Shown: positions 7,676 to 17,375, counted from the stretch's first letter. The stretch is DNA of 60,217 bases from Spirochaeta cellobiosiphila DSM 17781 (GCF_000426705.1 NZ_KE384559.1:1-60217), one strand, 5' to 3'. A program made the numbers and translations. The notes: generated by a model from the letters alone, not told the origin.

Positions 7676-10640
7676 TTTAATCACATTAAGCATAAAAAGA
7701 CCAATAGCAACTATAATGTTTTTTCTAGCAATATTTATCTTGAGTCTTTGGGCTATGAACCAAATGTCAATTGATTTTTTGCCAGAAATTGAAGTCCCCA
7801 AATTAACCGTAGTTACAAGTTACGGAGGTCTTCCAGCAAAAGAAGTAAGAGAATTAATTACAATACCATTAGAAGATTCTTTTTCTTCCTTAAAGGGAAT
7901 CAAACATATTAATTCAATTTCACGTGATGGATTAACAATTATAGAGCTTGAGTTCCATTGGGGTACAGATATGGTTCTGGCTGGTGTTGAGACAAGGGAA
8001 GTTATTGATTTGGCCTATTTGACCTTACCTGATGATGCCTCAAAACCACAAGTACTTCCTGTTGATCCCAATGATAGGCCTGTAATCTCTATTGGTATTT
8101 TCCCCAAAGATGGGGATTTAGCATTAGCACGAAGAATCGCTGAGAGAGAAATCAAAACAAGATTACAAAAAAGTACTGGAGTTGGAACAATACAAATATC
8201 TGGTGGATTAATTGAACAAATTCATATATCGATTGATCAAGATTTTTTAATGGCAAAAGGCTTAACACTAACGGATATATCACAGGCATTAGCCTCTACG
8301 AATATTAGTTATCCTGCAGGTGTGATCAATGAGGGAGCAATTGAGTATATAGTAAAAACTGATGGTAAAGCAAAAACTATTAATGATATTAAAAACTACT
8401 ATATACAATCTCAAAATGATTCAAATCCAATACAAATCAAAGAACTTGGTTCTGTAAAAACAGCATATGATGAACAACATTCTGTTTTTATGAGTGACTA
8501 TTCAGAGGGAGTTTTACTATCTATAAGAAAACAATCTGGAACAAGTCCTATTGTAATGTCAAAATCGGTCAGAACGGAGTTAGAAAACTTAAAACGATCA
8601 TACGGAAATATATTAGAATTTAATATTATTGAAGATACCTCTCTGCTCGTAAAAGAATCAATAACAAATTTGGTATATTCCGCTGTTGTTGGAGCATTAT
8701 TTGCCTTTATAATTTTATTACTCTTTTTAAGAAACTTACCTAATAGTCTATTATTAATTATTAGCTTACCTATTTCTATATCATGGGCAATTTTTCTATT
8801 AGCAATGACTGGTCGTGGTTTAAATATAATGAGTTTAGGCGGACTCGCCATGGGTATTGGTATGTTAGTTGATAATGCTATTGTAGTAATGGAAAGATTA
8901 TCAGATCTTGAGAACAAAAACACGGACAATATTATATATTCAACAACATCCTTAGCAAATTCTTTGGTTGGGTCAACAATAACAAGTCTGGTAGTATTTA
9001 TTCCTGTGTTATTTTTACCTGGGGTCTTAGGTACTTTGTTTTCAGATTTAGCCTTCTCTGTAATATTTTCATTAAGTGCCTCTTTAGTTGTCGCAATAAC
9101 CTTAATTCCTGTCCTATTTAAATTGTGGGGTAAAACTGGAGCCCCTACAAAGAGAAATTCAACAAAGTCATATGTTTGGCAAAAAATATTTAAGATATCT
9201 TTTCGAAAACCCATATTTACCATAGTTTTCGTAATAATATTATTCATCAGTGGAGGTATCTTATCCACAACGCTACCTATTGAGTTTTTACCAAGTCTGA
9301 ATTCAGGTACTGCATCTGTAAAATTAGAAATGCCACCTGGTACATCCATCGATTATATGAAAGATATTGGCAAGGATTTCATGAGGCAAGTTAAGAATAT
9401 CGATTATATTACTAGTTTTAGTTTTGAAATTGGCGGGGAAACAAACGATCCATATTACTTATCCAATAAGGAAGCAAGTACAGAGATAATAACTGGAGTC
9501 ATTACTTATAACAAGAATAAGACTACTTTTAAAAAAATACGTGACTCTATCACACAAAGTATTTTATTAAACCAAGGCAAATTACTGATCTCTGAGCCTA
9601 CAGATCTTTTATCATCTATCATAGGAATTGATTCAGGACGTGAAATTTGGTTAGCAACAGGTGAATCACCAGAAGAAGCCCGAAAAAAAGCAGAGAATTA
9701 CATATTAAAACATAAAAATTGGCAAATATTACCTGCAGATAAAAAAACACGAATAACATTATACCCAGATAGAGAATTATTGGCTAAAAATAATTTAAGT
9801 GTATCTACCCTATCACAGTTTATTGGTGCTTCATTATTTGGATCTATACAATCATCATTCTATTCAGAAGGAAGAGATGTTGATATCAAAGTACAATTAG
9901 ATGAAAAGAATAGAGATTCAATACAGAAATTAAGAAATTTTAGCATATTTAATCAAGAGGGAATTAGATATAAATTAGAAGACCTAATTCAACTCAAAGA
10001 AGAAAATAGCCTGCCTTATCTGACGAGGTTTGATAGACAAGATGTTTCAGAAATTTTGTTTGCTGAAAAAACGACTAAAGAGCAAAAGGAATCTTTATAT
10101 AATCTAAATTTTATTTCTGCTGGACAATCACTTATAAATGAAAATATATCAACTATTATTTTAGTGTTTTCTATATCATTACTACTTTTATATCTAACAT
10201 TAGGAGCCCAATTTGAATCGTTTATTCTACCAATTATTTTATTACTAACCTTGCCTCTTGGTTTTACAGGGATTGCCTTTAGTCTATTTATAGGTAGAGC
10301 CAGTATAAATCTAAACTCAATTTTAGGTATATTAGTACTCATGGGAATTAGTGTTAATAATTCAATATTATTATATGAAACATTTATAGCACGATTCAAA
10401 GAAAGCAATAATATTTTGCAATCAATTTATATTGGTACAAAATCAAGAATTAGACCAATAATGATGACTATGCTAACAACAACTCTTGCATTATTACCAA
10501 TGGTCATAGACCCAGCAGGAACAAATACCCAAAGTTCAATGGCATTAGCAATAATTGGAGGACTCTTAATATCTACGTTATTAAGTTTAATCGTGATACC
10601 ACAGGTATTTTATAGATATGAAAATAGAAAAAATTCTTAA
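7668..10640 (+). CDS. RND-family efflux pump inner-membrane subunit 1
   Basis: A 990-residue RND transporter of the AcrB/MdtB type. It starts with the typical 'SLITLSIKRPIATIMFFLAI' first membrane helix, followed by a periplasmic porter domain, TM helices 2-6, a second helix near 'FRKPIFTIVFVIILFISGGI' and a second porter domain with helices 8-12. The TM4 motif GMLVDNAIVVMERL (near residue 400) keeps the acidic residue needed for proton coupling, and TM10 has GISVNNSILLYETF. Start is at 7668 rather than 7533, because only the later ATG gives the family N-terminus; it overlaps the preceding gene by eight bases. Length is a little short of AcrB (1049). Confidence 0.93.
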   Translation: MNSLITLSIKRPIATIMFFLAIFILSLWAMNQMSIDFLPEIEVPKLTVVTSYGGLPAKEVRELITIPLEDSFSSLKGIKHINSISRDGLTIIELEFHWGTDMVLAGVETREVIDLAYLTLPDDASKPQVLPVDPNDRPVISIGIFPKDGDLALARRIAEREIKTRLQKSTGVGTIQISGGLIEQIHISIDQDFLMAKGLTLTDISQALASTNISYPAGVINEGAIEYIVKTDGKAKTINDIKNYYIQSQNDSNPIQIKELGSVKTAYDEQHSVFMSDYSEGVLLSIRKQSGTSPIVMSKSVRTELENLKRSYGNILEFNIIEDTSLLVKESITNLVYSAVVGALFAFIILLLFLRNLPNSLLLIISLPISISWAIFLLAMTGRGLNIMSLGGLAMGIGMLVDNAIVVMERLSDLENKNTDNIIYSTTSLANSLVGSTITSLVVFIPVLFLPGVLGTLFSDLAFSVIFSLSASLVVAITLIPVLFKLWGKTGAPTKRNSTKSYVWQKIFKISFRKPIFTIVFVIILFISGGILSTTLPIEFLPSLNSGTASVKLEMPPGTSIDYMKDIGKDFMRQVKNIDYITSFSFEIGGETNDPYYLSNKEASTEIITGVITYNKNKTTFKKIRDSITQSILLNQGKLLISEPTDLLSSIIGIDSGREIWLATGESPEEARKKAENYILKHKNWQILPADKKTRITLYPDRELLAKNNLSVSTLSQFIGASLFGSIQSSFYSEGRDVDIKVQLDEKNRDSIQKLRNFSIFNQEGIRYKLEDLIQLKEENSLPYLTRFDRQDVSEILFAEKTTKEQKESLYNLNFISAGQSLINENISTIILVFSISLLLLYLTLGAQFESFILPIILLLTLPLGFTGIAFSLFIGRASINLNSILGILVLMGISVNNSILLYETFIARFKESNNILQSIYIGTKSRIRPIMMTMLTTTLALLPMVIDPAGTNTQSSMALAIIGGLLISTLLSLIVIPQVFYRYENRKNS

Positions 10641-13533
10641 CAGTTGGTATGATAAACCTGTAACCCCTAAACTATTCTTTATCTCTATCTTATTTTTTGG
10701 GATTATTGGTTTAATTTATACAGAGCTTGGTGGGCAACAACCATCTGTACAAAAGTCCTTTTCCATTATAACTCAACACTATGGAATAAACAGTGAAGAG
10801 ATTGAACGAACTATTACGATACCACTAGAAGATACAATCGGATCAATTACTGGAATTGAATCTCTCAAATCTTCCAGTGAATTCTCAAAATCTAGAATAG
10901 ATATAATACTCAGGGAAGAGATCGATTCTACCAACTTTTATCTTGAATTAAGGGATCGAGTTGATAGAGTTTATGCGAACATGCCTTCTTCTGTACAAAA
11001 ACCAAGAATTGTCACCAGTAATTCAAATCAAAGATCTTCATTTATAATTAGTTTTGAATCAGAGATAATGGAACCTACACAGCTGAGACAGTATGTTGAA
11101 CACAATATAAAGCCAGCTTTTGAGAAAATACCAGGTGTAGGTGAGATTGAAATTGGTGGAGGAGCTCAAAAAGAAATCCATATTCTAGTAAATGAAGAGA
11201 AAATTACATCTTCAAACTATAGTCCTGATCAAATAGCTTCTTTTATACAAGAACAAAATATCTATACTCCACTTGGCAACATTAAAACTAATAAAAATAA
11301 TATACCTGTTAGTATTGATGGAAGATTTAAAAATATTTCTGATTTTAAGAAGCTTATTCTTAATCAACAAGGAAGTACTATAAACTTAGATGAAATATCA
11401 AATGTCACTTTTGGTTATAGAAATCCTGAGAGTATAAGTAGGGTTCAGGGATCAAAAAAAATCACACTATACATTAAAACCGGTGGTGAAGCTAACATAG
11501 TGTCTTTATCAAAAAAAATTAACTCAGAAGTGGTAAAATGGAACAATAAAGGGCTCCAGACCAACTTGATATACGATCAGGGTGAAAAAATGTTTGAAGC
11601 AATAAAACAGGTTATACTTTCCATTTTTATAGGAATGTTAATTGTTAGTTTATTTATTTTCATTTTCACAGGGGATTTCTTAAAATCTTTATTATTGGCT
11701 TTAACACTGCCTATTACAGGACTAATAACTATTGGAATATTCAGTATTTTTGGATACTCGATAGACAACTATATTCTAGCAGGAATAGCTATAGCCTTAG
11801 GGATTATTATTGATACTGGTATCATCATTACAGAATCAAATTTCGTAAAATCAATCCCGGCTCTTTTATCCTCTACACTAACATCGATAATTGTTTTATT
11901 TCCTCTTATATATTTACGTGATTCAATACTAGGTGTAGCCAATATCAGTTTAGCCCTATTAGTAATGATCATAACCTCTTTATTAATGAATATACTATTT
12001 ATGCCTTACTTTTATAGAAACAAAAGCAAAACCATTTTTAACTTAAAATCTATATCAAAGTTAAAGTTTTATATAATGAAGGCGTGTAGTTTCTCTTATA
12101 AAAATAGCAAATTAGTATTAATATTAACGACATTTCTTTTAGGAATAGCCATATTTATTATGATTGATAATGGTACACAATTTGAAAACATATTAAAAGA
12201 ACCAATTGTCTTTGCACATATTGAAATGGAAAGCGGTACTAATTTAAAGACTGTAGATAAAAGAGTAAATGACTATATAGAAATATTAAAAAAACACCCA
12301 TATATTACACAGATTGAGTCAATATCGAGACGAGATAATGCACAACTAACAATCAAATATAATGAAAAGAAGATAGCTGAAAGCGACCTCATTAAATGGA
12401 TCAAAGATACTTCCAACTCTATTCCTGAAGGCAGCTTGTTTATCCCCGAAAATAATAATAAAAAATTGATCAATCTTGAAATTACATTAACAGGTGAAGA
12501 CAATTTAGAATTAAGACGTGTAGCCAAAGAGACTTTAAATAATCTAATAAAACAAGATTGGGTAACTGAAGGAGTATTGCATTTCAAAGAGGCTCCGCCT
12601 AGTTATGTATTTGATATTGATAACAATCAGTTTCCTATTACTGGTATTTCTACTAGTGACATATCCAATAGAATAAGATGGGATTTACAAGGGCCCGTTG
12701 CTGATAAATGGTTAGATAAAAATGACGAAATAGATGTTCGCATTATGGGAAACAATTATACAGATAGAACAATAACGGAAATAAAGGAATTACCATTTTT
12801 AAATAAAAAAGATTCAGGAGTTCCTTTACGTACAGAGCAATTAGGAACTTTTAATGAAGATATAGAACCTTCTAGAATTTATCGAAACAATAGACAAAGA
12901 AGTGTTAGTTTTTCAATTTCTATTAAAAAAATGAACATAGAAAAAATAGAAAACTTAATCTGGAACGTTTTAAACAGTCAGCAACTAAAACCAGGTTATG
13001 CATTCAAACTTAGCGATACCATATATAAACAACGGAAACAAATGTATAAGCTTTGGGTATTGCTAGGACTAGCTCTTTTTCTAATCTATGCTGTTTTAGC
13101 TAGTGAAGCAGAATCTTTTATTTCACCGCTTGTTATTATTTCTTTTATACCCATATCACTAGCTTTTCCTATTACTGCCTTGAAGCTCATATCACAACCA
13201 ATAACTACTTCGGTAATGATTGGTTTCATTGTATTAACAGGTATGGCAGTAAACAATGCTATCTTGATTATTGATCAGTATAAATCTAATTATTCTAAAA
13301 CCAATCTCAAAGATGATCTTATATTTGCAATATCTGTAAGATTGAAACCACTTTTACTCACTTCGGGTACAACAATACTAGGATCTTTACCACTACTATT
13401 TAATAATCCAGGAGACTTTTCATTTTTAAATGCACTTTCTTTTGTCATGCTTTTTGGTGTATTAGGATCTCTTTTCACATCACTTGTTTTTCTACCGGCA
13501 ATCACTCGATATTTTCCTAAATCTCTTAATTAG
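10618..13533 (+). CDS. RND-family efflux pump subunit 2, divergent TM4
   Basis: A 971-residue RND protein overlapping the end of subunit 1 by 23 bases. The overall architecture is the same (first helix 'LFFISILFFGIIGLIYTELG', porter motif 'YGINSEEIERTITIPLEDTI', last helices 'IGFIVLTGMAVNNAILIIDQ' and 'LPLLFNN'). However TM4 reads IALGIIIDTGIIITES instead of the usual VDNAIVVxE: the Asp is kept but the following Asn and Ala are Thr and Gly. The C-terminal half is otherwise normal. Two RND genes side by side suggest a heteromeric pump such as MdtBC, in which the two subunits are not equivalent; this is inference. Substrate unknown. Its stop overlaps the convergent lipoprotein gene by eight bases. 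Confidence 0.9.
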   Translation: MKIEKILNSWYDKPVTPKLFFISILFFGIIGLIYTELGGQQPSVQKSFSIITQHYGINSEEIERTITIPLEDTIGSITGIESLKSSSEFSKSRIDIILREEIDSTNFYLELRDRVDRVYANMPSSVQKPRIVTSNSNQRSSFIISFESEIMEPTQLRQYVEHNIKPAFEKIPGVGEIEIGGGAQKEIHILVNEEKITSSNYSPDQIASFIQEQNIYTPLGNIKTNKNNIPVSIDGRFKNISDFKKLILNQQGSTINLDEISNVTFGYRNPESISRVQGSKKITLYIKTGGEANIVSLSKKINSEVVKWNNKGLQTNLIYDQGEKMFEAIKQVILSIFIGMLIVSLFIFIFTGDFLKSLLLALTLPITGLITIGIFSIFGYSIDNYILAGIAIALGIIIDTGIIITESNFVKSIPALLSSTLTSIIVLFPLIYLRDSILGVANISLALLVMIITSLLMNILFMPYFYRNKSKTIFNLKSISKLKFYIMKACSFSYKNSKLVLILTTFLLGIAIFIMIDNGTQFENILKEPIVFAHIEMESGTNLKTVDKRVNDYIEILKKHPYITQIESISRRDNAQLTIKYNEKKIAESDLIKWIKDTSNSIPEGSLFIPENNNKKLINLEITLTGEDNLELRRVAKETLNNLIKQDWVTEGVLHFKEAPPSYVFDIDNNQFPITGISTSDISNRIRWDLQGPVADKWLDKNDEIDVRIMGNNYTDRTITEIKELPFLNKKDSGVPLRTEQLGTFNEDIEPSRIYRNNRQRSVSFSISIKKMNIEKIENLIWNVLNSQQLKPGYAFKLSDTIYKQRKQMYKLWVLLGLALFLIYAVLASEAESFISPLVIISFIPISLAFPITALKLISQPITTSVMIGFIVLTGMAVNNAILIIDQYKSNYSKTNLKDDLIFAISVRLKPLLLTSGTTILGSLPLLFNNPGDFSFLNALSFVMLFGVLGSLFTSLVFLPAITRYFPKSLN

Positions 13534-14896
13534 CAGCTAATATTTCTTCTAACCTAGTTTTTAGTATTCCTGTTGATTCATCTTTAACAAGCTCTAAATA
13601 TTTTTTCACTTTAATATCACTCTTTTGAAGCAATTTTAACTTCTCAATCGCTTCTTGTGTAGAATACACTTTAGGTAAATTAAGAAAATGTACCAAGGGT
13701 CTAAGAATCTCTACATTCTGATTACCTATATAATTTGATAGGATGGACTGTACTTCTTGAGGAACCAACATGTACGTGGCAAACTCTTCAGAGACTCCAT
13801 TGTTTTTAGCTATAGATTCTCTATATTTGTTAGCTGTATTAGTTTCTGAATATAATATTCCAAGTTCATAGAATCTTAAAGGTATGTCTTGATTTAAAGA
13901 AGTTCCCATATCAATCAAGTTCTTCCAAAAGATAGGATGGTTGTAATAATATGGGATTAAATTAATAAATTTATTATAATCGGAAAGGTTAAACTGATTG
14001 ATTTGATTCAAACTTATTAATTCTATAAAATCTGTAACTAGATTATCAGGAACTTTCTTGATAATGGATATTACTTCATTGTACTTCTTATTTTTGTAGA
14101 ATGTTAAAAGATCAACAACTTCATCTGGAGAGCCTTCAATTGTTTTTAACTTGCTAATATAGGCCTCCATAGACTGTTCATCGATATACTGTAAGGATAA
14201 TTGATAATCCATATCGATATAACTATAAAGAAGTGATTGAGTAGCGTTACCATTTAATCCAGATATCAATGAAAGCTTTAATCCTAAACTGGGTTGATAC
14301 CCATTCCTCTTCCAATAATCTAACCACAATTTATAAGCATAATTTGTTTCTTCTTGATTGATAGCTAATTCAGATAGAAAATTCCAATCATCATATTTCA
14401 TAAGATTCACGTTATTATTGTACACATGCTTCATTCTTTCAAAAGCTTCAGCATTCTTGTTAAATTTTACCAGAGATCTTGCAATTATAATGTTAACACC
14501 TGCAGAATCATTTTTATCATTATCCAAAGCCTTCCGACCGAAATCTATAGTATTTGTGTAATTATTCTTTCTATATTCAAGTGAAGATAAACCTGCATAT
14601 AACTTATACGTCCATACACTATCGGAATCAATCAATTCTTTCTCAGCGGCCGATAGAGATTCTTCTGCTTCGGCCAGTTTTGAATCTAATAGATACCTTA
14701 AGCCCAAGTCAGTATTAATATAGAAACTATTTGGATTTTTTTCTTTCATTTTCAATAAATAATTAAAATATTCCTGTTTAGAACTTTGGGAATATTCATC
14801 TTGTAATTTCTGTTTAATTACATTTTCATTGCTACAAGAATTCAAAATAATGGTAATAATCAATATTTTTAACACAATCTTTTTCATATCTTTCAT
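13526..14896 (-). CDS. TPR-like lipoprotein, convergent with export operon
   Basis: A 456-residue protein with a lipobox (IIITIILNSCSN), followed by a mature domain of helical hairpins that look like TPR or TPR-like repeats, e.g. 'LLDSKLAEAEESLSAAEKEL', 'NNYTNTIDFGRKALDNDKND' and 'KFNKNAEAFERMKHVY'. Spirochaetes carry several such outer-membrane-anchored TPR lipoproteins, but I cannot name this one. The start at 14896 is uncertain: an ATG three codons in (14887) would also work and neither has a clear Shine-Dalgarno site. The last eight bases overlap the end of RND subunit 2 on the other strand, and the gene shares the high AT content of the export operon. Confidence 0.72.
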   Translation of the reverse strand: MKDMKKIVLKILIITIILNSCSNENVIKQKLQDEYSQSSKQEYFNYLLKMKEKNPNSFYINTDLGLRYLLDSKLAEAEESLSAAEKELIDSDSVWTYKLYAGLSSLEYRKNNYTNTIDFGRKALDNDKNDSAGVNIIIARSLVKFNKNAEAFERMKHVYNNNVNLMKYDDWNFLSELAINQEETNYAYKLWLDYWKRNGYQPSLGLKLSLISGLNGNATQSLLYSYIDMDYQLSLQYIDEQSMEAYISKLKTIEGSPDEVVDLLTFYKNKKYNEVISIIKKVPDNLVTDFIELISLNQINQFNLSDYNKFINLIPYYYNHPIFWKNLIDMGTSLNQDIPLRFYELGILYSETNTANKYRESIAKNNGVSEEFATYMLVPQEVQSILSNYIGNQNVEILRPLVHFLNLPKVYSTQEAIEKLKLLQKSDIKVKKYLELVKDESTGILKTRLEEILAAN

Positions 14897-14928
14897 TATA
14901 CATCATATTTAAACCTTGTCCTACCTGT

Positions 14929-15126
14929 TTATTTACCCTTCAAATGCTTCGGAATCATCCGATTCCGGGCGACCTTAAAGGCGAACTTCATTATCTTCTC
15001 AGTAGAAACGTCAGGACCATGTTTCTTTTTCATAATAAGAACAATGGCTTCCAAGGCATCCTTGCTCAAAGTAAGATAAATAAACCTATCCCTCTCTTCT
15101 GGTGTCATATCTTCCCATTCTACCAT
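14929..15126 (-). CDS. small conserved-looking cytosolic protein, 65 aa, unknown
   Basis: A 65-residue protein with an exceptionally good start: AGGAGG sits seven bases before the ATG at 15126, so this is very likely a real gene. The sequence is charged and helical, begins MVEWEDMTPEERDRFIYLTL and ends in a basic tail (ARNRMIPKHLKGK). There is no signal peptide or membrane segment. I do not recognise the family. It is transcribed away from the mechanosensitive channel gene, with an 88-97 bp spacer that carries a 13-bp palindrome. Confidence 0.7.
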   Translation of the reverse strand: MVEWEDMTPEERDRFIYLTLSKDALEAIVLIMKKKHGPDVSTEKIMKFAFKVARNRMIPKHLKGK

Positions 15127-15167
15127 GAAAACCTCCTATATTTTGTGTATAAAGGGTTAGCTTTTAC

Positions 15168-15180
15168 TACTATGATAGTA
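15168..15180. promoter_or_regulatory. 13-bp palindrome, possible operator
   Basis: TACTATgATAGTA is a perfect 6-1-6 palindrome located between the divergent 65-aa gene and the MscS-type gene. It could be an operator controlling either direction. No regulator is known for it, and palindromes of this size occur by chance in AT-rich DNA. Confidence 0.3.
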
Positions 15181-15223
15181 TAAATTATTCTTTACGAATC
15201 GTCAGAACAAAAGGATGAATAGC

Positions 15224-16471
15224 GTGACAGAGACAATCGAACAATTTCTACAGAATTTGGGTTTCACTACTCAAATGACCCAACTTGCCATAAAAACAGC
15301 TCTTGGACTTCTGTTGTTGGTGTTCATGTTCATTTTAGACTTTATATCTAAAGCCTTTATTAATAAAGGACTATCGAGCTTTGTCAAAAAAACCAAGAAC
15401 ACCTGGGATGATATGATCCTTGAATCAGGAGTGTTAACCAGATTATCTCATATCATACCTGCATTGGTTTTATATTCAGGAATTGGTCTCATACTCGATT
15501 CTGATAATCTATGGACAGATATCATACAAAAAGCATCTATGGTGTACATCCTGCTCATGATTGCACGGGTCATTAGCCGTGTACTGGATGTAATTCAGAA
15601 CATCTACAAAGGTTATACCATATCTAAACGAAGACCGATAAAAGGTTATCTTCAACTGGCAGATATATTTATCCATTCTGTTGTTTTAATCTTATCTGTA
15701 TCTTTAGTAATGGATCAAGATGCAACAGTACTTCTTAGTGGATTAGGAGCGTTAACAGCGGTCATTATGCTGGTATTCAAGGATTCGATTTTAGGTTTAG
15801 TCGCTTCAGTCCAGTTAACAGCAAATAACCTGGTTCAAATTGGGGATTGGATCGAAATGCCCAAGTACGGAGCTGACGGGGATGTTGTTGATATAACGCT
15901 TCAAACTATCAAAGTACAGAATTGGGATAAGACACTGGTGACCATTCCCATTTATGCTTTGATTTCAGATTCCTTTAAGAATTGGAGAGGAATGTCTGAA
16001 TCAGGTGGCCGTAGAATCAAGCGTTCCCTTAATCTGGATCTTAGCTCTATTAAGTTTTTAGATCAGGATTTATGGGATAGATTAGAAAATATAGAATTAT
16101 TAAAACAATATTTGCATAGAAAACAATCAGAATTAAGCAAATATAATGAAGGAAAAAACACTAAAAGTCGTTCTAATTTACGTAGCCTGACAAACATTGG
16201 AACCTTCAGAGCCTATGTGGAAGCTTATTTAAAAGATCATACCCAAATTAATCATGGTATGACTCTGATGGTTAGGCAGCTACCGGCTACATCGGAAGGA
16301 TTGCCTTTGGAGGTTTATGTTTTTGCGGGGACAACCGTATGGGCTGATTATGAAAGTCTACAAGCGGATATATTCGATCACCTATATGCAGTGTTACCGG
16401 AATTTGAATTAAGACCCTATCAAGCCCCATCTGGCTGGGATTTGCGTCTCTATCATCAAGGAGATATTTAA
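15224..16471 (+). CDS. mechanosensitive ion channel, MscS family (YbdG-like)
   Basis: A 415-residue MscS-family protein. Membrane helices are seen at about residues 18-37 (LAIKTALGLLLLVFMFILDF), 60-80 and 95-110, then the pore helix region with 'LLSGLGALTAVIMLVFKDSILGLVASVQL' and the beta domain with 'QIGDWIEMPKYGADGDVVDITLQTIKVQNWDKTLVTIPI', which resembles YbdG (MscM) more than MscS. The long, charged insert 'RKQSELSKYNEGKNTKSRSN' before the last domain is also YbdG-like. It would release solutes on osmotic downshock. I start at GTG 15224, eight bases after AAGGA; an ATG at 15215 touches that site. It ends one base into the next gene. Confidence 0.88.
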   Translation: MTETIEQFLQNLGFTTQMTQLAIKTALGLLLLVFMFILDFISKAFINKGLSSFVKKTKNTWDDMILESGVLTRLSHIIPALVLYSGIGLILDSDNLWTDIIQKASMVYILLMIARVISRVLDVIQNIYKGYTISKRRPIKGYLQLADIFIHSVVLILSVSLVMDQDATVLLSGLGALTAVIMLVFKDSILGLVASVQLTANNLVQIGDWIEMPKYGADGDVVDITLQTIKVQNWDKTLVTIPIYALISDSFKNWRGMSESGGRRIKRSLNLDLSSIKFLDQDLWDRLENIELLKQYLHRKQSELSKYNEGKNTKSRSNLRSLTNIGTFRAYVEAYLKDHTQINHGMTLMVRQLPATSEGLPLEVYVFAGTTVWADYESLQADIFDHLYAVLPEFELRPYQAPSGWDLRLYHQGDI

Positions 16472-17355
16472 TGTTAACATTTGTTGCTATTATTGTAACA
16501 GCTATTGCTTGGGGTATATGGGTACCTCTAACACATAAAGTAAAGTTTCCCTCAAGTTATACCAGGGTATTTTATGTCGCTATAGCGAACCTTATACTGG
16601 CCTTTTTTGTAGCCAGGTTTTCCCCATATTGGGCTGAATTGACTCCTAGAGTTATGATTTTCTCTTTTATAGGAGGAATTATTTGGGCTATTAGTGGTGC
16701 CTGTGCTTTTTATGCTTCTGAAAGAATAGGAATAGCGAAGGCCAATGGAACCTGGGCACCATTGAATATTGTGTTTTCTATCACCTGGGGGATTTTGCTA
16801 TTTGGTGAGTTTCTTGACCTTCCCACACCAATTAAATTATTGGCTTTACTAGCTGTTATCATCATCATTGCAGGTATCTTAATGATTATTACTGCCTCTG
16901 GTGGTAAAGCAACAAAGTCCATGAACTCTTTCCTCCCCTACCTGGCAGCTATAGGAACTGGTGTACTGTGGGGAACTTATTTTATCCCTATCCGACTCAC
17001 CCAAGCTAGTACCTGGGCGGCAGCCTTTCCTTTAGGTATAGGTATTTTGGTGGGAAGCTTAATATTTGTTATTATTAGCAGATCCTCCCTCAAGCTGGAA
17101 AAGACAAAAGATTATGCCATTACAATGACATCAGGTTTATTATGGGGTATTGGTAATTATTCTTCCCTTATCCTAATGGAGCGAATTGGTACAGGCAAAG
17201 GTTATACTATTGCCCAAATCTCATTAGTCATAAATGCTTTGATTAGTATCTTTATTTTTCACCAACCTAGTCCTAAAACCAAAGAAGCGTTAAAGACAGT
17301 CATAGGGATATTAGTGGCTCTTGCAGGTGCGATTATTTTGGGGAACTTGAAATAA
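16471..17355 (+). CDS. GRP/EamA-type sugar transporter, 10-TM
   Basis: A 294-residue membrane protein of about ten helices, with two similar five-helix halves, as in the drug/metabolite transporter superfamily. The sequences AWGIWVPLTHKVKFPSS, GGIIWAISGACAFYASERIG and GTWAPLNIVFSITWGILLFGE, repeated in the second half as LWGTYFIPIRLTQAS and 'SGLLWGIGNYSSLILMERIG', fit the glucose/ribose porter (GRP) group that includes Bacillus GlcU. A proton-coupled sugar import role follows from the family, but the substrate cannot be read from sequence. The ATG overlaps the stop of the channel gene (TAATG), so the two are probably co-translated. Confidence 0.8.
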   Translation: MLTFVAIIVTAIAWGIWVPLTHKVKFPSSYTRVFYVAIANLILAFFVARFSPYWAELTPRVMIFSFIGGIIWAISGACAFYASERIGIAKANGTWAPLNIVFSITWGILLFGEFLDLPTPIKLLALLAVIIIIAGILMIITASGGKATKSMNSFLPYLAAIGTGVLWGTYFIPIRLTQASTWAAAFPLGIGILVGSLIFVIISRSSLKLEKTKDYAITMTSGLLWGIGNYSSLILMERIGTGKGYTIAQISLVINALISIFIFHQPSPKTKEALKTVIGILVALAGAIILGNLK

Positions 17356-17375
17356 TAGATCGATAGTATTACACT

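Noticed and set aside
8498-9349. 283-codon open frame on the minus strand inside RND subunit 1
   Set aside because: Lies wholly inside a clear RND coding region, with no ribosome site and no family-like sequence; a shadow of the real gene.
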